DNA from: Verticillium longisporum
Taxonomy: Eukaryota > Ascomycota > Sordariomycetes > Glomerellales > Plectosphaerellaceae
Direction: 5' to 3'
DNA: 64,000 nt
Assembly: GCA_019188255.1 (NCBI GenBank)
Contig: JAETXT010000003.1
Coordinates: 124,001 to 188,000 of the forward strand
The notes under the pieces are model-generated. The model did no database searches. It was not told the origin of the DNA and was given only the letters and a program-made list of their open reading frames with translations. Below, piece after piece: positions 59,801 to 64,000 of this stretch. Numbering within the stretch: position 1 is the first letter of the stretch; each line of letters opens with the position of its first letter. Position numbers and translations under genes: made by a program.

Positions 59801-60669
59801 ATAGAGCTTAAGGGAGGCCTTTTATTTCTTTTATAAATTAATATTTAAAGATCTTAATATTAGGAAATACGGATCTCCTAATTAATATAATTATTCTAAT
59901 TACTAGGAGTAAGTTAATTTCCTCCTAATTAGACTATTTAAATAGCTTCCTAGGGGTTATTATTCTACTTTTATTATATAGTTTAATAGCTAGATTATAA
60001 CCCTATTACTCCTTTTTAATAATAAATTAATATTTAATCTATAAAGTCCTAATCGTATTACTTTTATAATCTATAAAAGCTATTTATAATAGATTTATAG
60101 TATTTATTAACTTCTTAGGTCTCCTACGTTATCGTAATAGAATTAGCTCTAAATACTTAAATAGTTCTAAGGTCTTTAGAATTCAGACTATTATTATCTC
60201 CTTAATCTCTTAATCTAGCGATCTATTATATAGCTTAATATATATTCCTCTAAACTCTATTAGGCTATTAACTATATCGACTATAATCGCTATATTAGAA
60301 ATTAATATAACTTTATAAGGATTAATCTATTTCTCCTATTCTTAGAATATAAGAATATCGCTTCCTAGCTCTAGCGATCTTAATAGTAATTATTTAGTAT
60401 TTAGTCTATTATAAATATTAAGAGTATTATTAACCTTCTATTTAACGATTATTCGCTTAAGCTCTATTATCGCTTTATTAATTACTTTAATATACTATAC
60501 TTAGGTTATAATAAGTACTAAGTTAATATTAATCCTAGGTATTACCCTAAATATAAGTAATATAGGTATTAATCTATTAAGCTTAGTAGTATCGTTTATT
60601 ACCTTTATAGTTCTTTAAAGTAGTAATTCTAAGTTTATATTATAAGACTCTACCTTTAAGATCTTATAT

Positions 60670-60960
60670 ACTCTATATATCGGCTTATAATAGCTCTTAA
60701 CTTTATTAATTAATTAATAGGCCTCTATAAAGATCTAATAGTAGGTTATACCTAAGAAGCGTACCTCTACCCTAAACTCTATAAAGGTAAAGTTCATTCT
60801 AGTATTAATAATTACGATATTTAGAAGCTTAAGATATATATCTAATTAATACCTCTTAAAGGCTTTCTATATTATATAAACTATAAAATTAAGAATAAAA
60901 GTTATAGATTAGAATCCTATATTTATATCGATTATATAAAGAATAGGCTTTCTATTTAAA
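60670..60960 (-). pseudogene. Integrase core remnant of copia-type polyprotein, RIP-inactivated
   Basis: One minus-strand frame runs through this interval with five in-frame stops, all TAA or TAG, the codons RIP makes from Gln or Trp. Between the stops the residues follow the copia integrase pattern: KPILYIIDINIGF around the first catalytic Asp, NTRMNFTFIEF in place of the usual TDAG-NF (Asp changed to Asn by G-to-A), and IEAY-LINKVKSYYKP in place of EAH-SIG-VERYHKP with the catalytic Glu kept. Confidence 0.75.
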
Positions 60961-62952
60961 TATATAATATTAATTAAAATCTTATAATTAAAATTAATAT
61001 CTAATTTTAAAATAAATTTAAAATATTATAGAGACTTCCCTTTAATTTAATAATAATAATAGAAATAGTTTATTAATTCTAGAATATCCCGATTTATATT
61101 ATAATCTACTCTCTAGAATAGATTCTATAGCTTCTTTATAAATAAATAATTAAACCGCTTATAAATATATTAGAGCTCTATTTCTATTAGAAATACTATT
61201 CTATTATTCTTTATCCCTATTATATATATAATCCTAGAACTAATATAGGTCTTTATATCTAGAAAGAATTATAAATAGCCCTATTTATAGAAAATAAGTA
61301 TATATTCTTAGATCTCCTTAATATACTTTACTAGCTTATTATATATATTATCTAAATAGATTCCGAGATCGTCTATATCTTTAATATAAAATAGGAATAG
61401 AGTATTTATTAGGATAATATAAAACGTAATTCTCTTAATTAATATTAGAATAATAATCTCTTCTATTATAGATATAGGGTTTCCTATTCCGAATCTTATT
61501 CTAGCCCTTATTCCCTATTTATTAATTATTAAGGTTAATATTAAAACTATTAGGGCCTTTATTTATAAAGCTCCTATTATAGAAACTAATATTATATTTA
61601 TATTAAGAATAATATTATATTAAATAGAAGTATTATTAATCTAATATTAAATAAAGAACTACTCTATTAAAGCTATTATTTTAGCTTTTAAGCTATTCCC
61701 CTTAATTCTATATTAGAATAATTTATTTATTAGGAAGTATATAATATAAGTATTTATTAATTCGCTCTTAGGATTAAACCTATCAATATCGTCTATTCTT
61801 AGTTTATTAGAAATAGGATTATCTAATTCTAAGCTCTTAATAGATTCTATTATTATTAAAAACTAATAATATCCCTTCTATTAATCCTTATATACTTCCT
61901 ATATATATTTCTATTACTCTTTCGAATATTATTACTCTTTAGGAGAGTATTTCATCGATCTATAATCTAATTTAGAATATATTTAATATTTACGAATTCT
62001 AGATAATTAACGATTATTAGTTCTATATATTAACTATTCTCTACGATCTCCCCTTCTATTAGCCTAGCGATATCCGCTCCTATAACATCTATTAATATAG
62101 AAGTATTTAAGTATTCTAATATTCTCTTCTACTTTTAATATATTCTTAAGCTATATAGATAATATATTAAAAGATTATTCTAATCTTCTTAATATAATCT
62201 TTAGCTCTAGGACGCTTTAAACTATTCTTAGAGTATTTATATAGAGATAAATCTCTTCTTTAAATATATAATTAAATATTCTCTAATACTATTAAAGCCT
62301 ATTTAAAAAGATCTAGAGAACTTCTATTTATAGCTTTCCTATATTATTAATTTCTATTATTATAGAATAGAATATTATTAAATTCTAATTTATATAATAT
62401 TATACTTTATTAATCTCTAAATCGAATTATTATTTAATTATTAAATATATTTAATAGAATCCTATATTCTAGTTTATATATTCTGGGAAGAAAGTTTATA
62501 TATACTTTAAAAGTATATTTAGGAAGAGTATATAGAGCTATATATAATAGATTTATAATAATTCGTAAACCTTTATAAAGATATATATATTATTATTAAG
62601 GATATTATAAATCTCTATAGAATAATTACTCTCTTTATTTTAAAGTAATATAAATTACTTAATTATAGCTCTATTAATTAATAAATTTATTAATTTATAT
62701 AATAATAGAATATAATATTAAATTAATAAATTCTAAATAATATTTAAAAATAAAGTCTTATTTCTTTATAATTAAAGTATAATCTCTTATTAATTAGATT
62801 ATTTATTCTATTAATTAAATAACCTTAGAATTAAGGGCTATTAAGGATCTATCCTCTCTATTTATAGTTATCGGATTTAGGATAGTTAAACGTTCCCTAT
62901 AAATTAATACTTATCGTTCTCCCTATTTCTCTACTCTTTAAAATACTAAATC

Positions 62953-63260
62953 TGTTGAACCAATATTAGGGGGTTCCCTAGGGCAGTGATCTCGGTAGGG
63001 GATCACCGATATGGTGATCACCGTGGCTGGGATTCACAGCTCTCAGGAGCACGTGAATCACAGCTTACGTGATCGGTGAATCAGATGGGTATATCTGACT
63101 CACGTAGGTAGTGGTAATTCAGAGAGAGATCATCAACTACATCACAAGACTTATATCACCTACCCTACCTATTCAGAGCTCTCAGGCACAGCCAAAGCAT
63201 GAAACGGGGTTCACATAAGCAGTGAAGCCCTCTCAACACTGATCAGTGTTGCGTTCAACG
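62953..63260 (+). repeat. 5' LTR of the intact retrotransposon
   Basis: Begins TGTTGAACC. The end is placed near GCGTTCAACG (63251-63260), an imperfect inverse of the start and near the limit of homology with the RIP-mutated copy. The end could be off by about 20 bp. No primer-binding site was matched to a tRNA. Confidence 0.7.
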
Positions 63261-63355
63261 TAACACAGAACAGCTAGAGCTGGAAAAGTCAGGATCGATC
63301 CCACGGATAGCAAATTCGCTGTGCGTGAGCTCATCGGTTACACTTTACAAGTGAT

Positions 63356-63476
63356 CGCAAGAGCACCGTTTGCTTTGAGTACTTCAGGACTCTTGTGAGA
63401 GCTTGGTAGCAGGGAAATCCCCTGTTACGTGATCTGTAGGAGCACCGTCTGCTTCGAGTACCTCAGGACTCCTACG
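63356..63476 (+). other. Two related hairpins in the retrotransposon leader
   Basis: Hairpin 1 pairs 63356-63363 with 63390-63397. Hairpin 2 pairs 63435-63442 with 63469-63476. Both have eight pairs (one G-T wobble each) and 26-nt loops that match apart from C/T changes, starting CACCGT and ending TCAGGA. Each is preceded by GTGATC. The stems differ by paired changes (C-G to T-A, A-T to G-C). They lie in the 5' leader, upstream of gag. Confidence 0.65.
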
Positions 63477-63581
63477 CCCAAGATCACCACCTAGGCTATA
63501 TTGCTAGCCACCAAACCCGACAAACGAAGCTCTACGGAACAGTCAATCAGCCGTAGCAGAGCTTCAACAAAATCAGCGACA

Positions 63582-64000
63582 ATGAGCTCCTCGGATCACG
63601 GCAATAGCTCCGTGACAGAGCCAGAGAGCGCTGAAAAGATGCAACAGGAGTTCGACGGCATTCTGGAAGAACTCGGCATATCACGCCTAACGCAGAAGGT
63701 CAGGAAGGGTCTCGATATTGACTTCATCGTTAATGGAGCAGAATCACGGTTCCCTGGATCACTGGATTCGGCATCCGCAGATCTCAAGAGCGCCTGGATC
63801 CTTAAGGCAATGAGCGCATACGGGACCATGAAGGGAGTTCACCTCCTGGAGGCGTTTATCGAAGACTTCCAGGGCTGGACCGAAGAGGACTTTGACTCCT
63901 GCAATACAACGATCACTCGAGCGCTGAAGGTGTATCTAGCAGAGCGCGGGATCCCTCTTCCAGGAGCAGCAAACGCTAAGACGTCGAAGAGACTAGTCCC
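63582..64000 (+). CDS. Gag-like protein of the LTR retrotransposon, 3' end outside window
   Basis: An open frame of 139 complete codons from ATG 63582 to the window edge without a stop. It starts MSSSDHGNSSVTEPESAEKM, followed by FDGILEELGISRLTQKVRKG and a helical stretch (LKSAWILKAMSAYGTMKGVH). It lies 629 nt after the LTR start, the usual place for gag. No zinc knuckle is reached yet. The gag assignment comes from position and context, not from a recognised domain. The RIP-killed relative carries a copia-type integrase, so this element is probably copia-type too. Confidence 0.7.
   Translation, partial: MSSSDHGNSSVTEPESAEKMQQEFDGILEELGISRLTQKVRKGLDIDFIVNGAESRFPGSLDSASADLKSAWILKAMSAYGTMKGVHLLEAFIEDFQGWTEEDFDSCNTTITRALKVYLAERGIPLPGAANAKTSKRLV

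Larger units (their letters stand above)
56520..62952 (-). mobile_element. RIP-killed copia-type LTR retrotransposon, minus strand
   Basis: The order on the minus strand is a body with an integrase-like segment (60960-60670), then a purine-rich tract AAAGAAAAGAGAG just before 56830, then a copy of the LTR that is intact at 62953. A polypurine tract directly before an LTR start is the standard plus-strand primer site, so 56830-56520 should be the 3' LTR. The whole body is saturated with RIP mutations. The 5' LTR is not evident. The right boundary abuts the intact element at 62953, and the left boundary is approximate. Confidence 0.68.
62953..64000 (+). mobile_element. Intact LTR retrotransposon, 5' part, runs off the window
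   Basis: The element starts with TGTTGAACC at 62953 (TG as in LTR ends), next to the flank AAATC, a possible 5-bp target duplication. The LTR is followed by an approximately 320-nt leader and a gag-like open frame still open at the window end. The base composition is normal, with no RIP. The same LTR occurs RIP-mutated and inverted at 56830-56520. Confidence 0.85.

Noticed and set aside
1..64000. tRNA, rRNA or snRNA genes
   Set aside because: I looked for T-loop and known core sequences and saw no convincing candidate; a tRNAscan-SE or Infernal run would be decisive.

Overview
This is eukaryotic DNA from a filamentous ascomycete, most likely a Sordariomycete. The evidence is short introns (about 50-80 nt) with GTRNGT donors and CTAAC/CTGAC branch sites, fungal-only families (Pth11-like rhodopsin protein, DUF3433-type membrane protein, fungal SAICAR synthetase, D-arabinono-lactone oxidase), and long AT-rich tracts with the near-total CpA/TpG loss typical of repeat-induced point mutation (RIP). 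No bacterial operons, CRISPR arrays, rRNA or tRNA genes were seen.

Layout. 1-413: 3' end of a SPRY-domain gene. 780-5400: RIP-ruined repeat DNA interrupted by an un-RIPed 1.86-kb Fot1/pogo transposon (2540-4398). 6361-7737: seven-helix rhodopsin-family protein (+). 8183-9893: secreted M28 aminopeptidase (-). 11543-14287: RBM5/RBM10-like splicing-factor homologue (+). 14849-15794: ADE1-type SAICAR synthetase (+). 16569-about 19100: disordered/coiled-coil protein (-). 19.2-27.9 kb: very long stretch without a recognisable gene. 27928-29415: serine/proline-rich protein (+). 30750-33569: DUF3433-type multi-span protein (-). 35032-36743: mitochondrial membrane protein (-), divergent from the TcdA/Tcd1 tRNA-t6A dehydratase at 37201-38854 (+). 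38999-40035: membrane-anchored SGNH hydrolase (-). 44047-45591: ALO1-type oxidase (+). 46488-47057: small coiled-coil protein (-). 50022-51563: secreted SGNH/CE2-like esterase (+), with a perfect (AAGTC)17 tract 200 bp upstream. 53.5-62.95 kb: heterochromatin-like RIP-saturated retroelement DNA. 62953-64000: start of an intact LTR retrotransposon (LTR, leader with two matching hairpins, gag) running off the window.

The genes are mostly unrelated housekeeping or accessory functions and not a cluster. Purine synthesis (ADE1), erythroascorbate synthesis (ALO1), tRNA modification (Tcd1) and splicing (RBM-like) sit beside secreted hydrolases (M28, two SGNH enzymes).

Two window-scale patterns matter most. 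First, at least 14 reading-frame breaks in eight genes are nearly all repaired by adding one base to a short homopolymer. They hit essential genes, so they look like assembly errors and not decay, and the gene models below allow for them. Second, un-RIPed mobile elements (Fot1 type and LTR type) sit inside or beside saturated RIP DNA, and one has a RIP-killed relative only 6 kb away, pointing to transposition after RIP stopped acting here.
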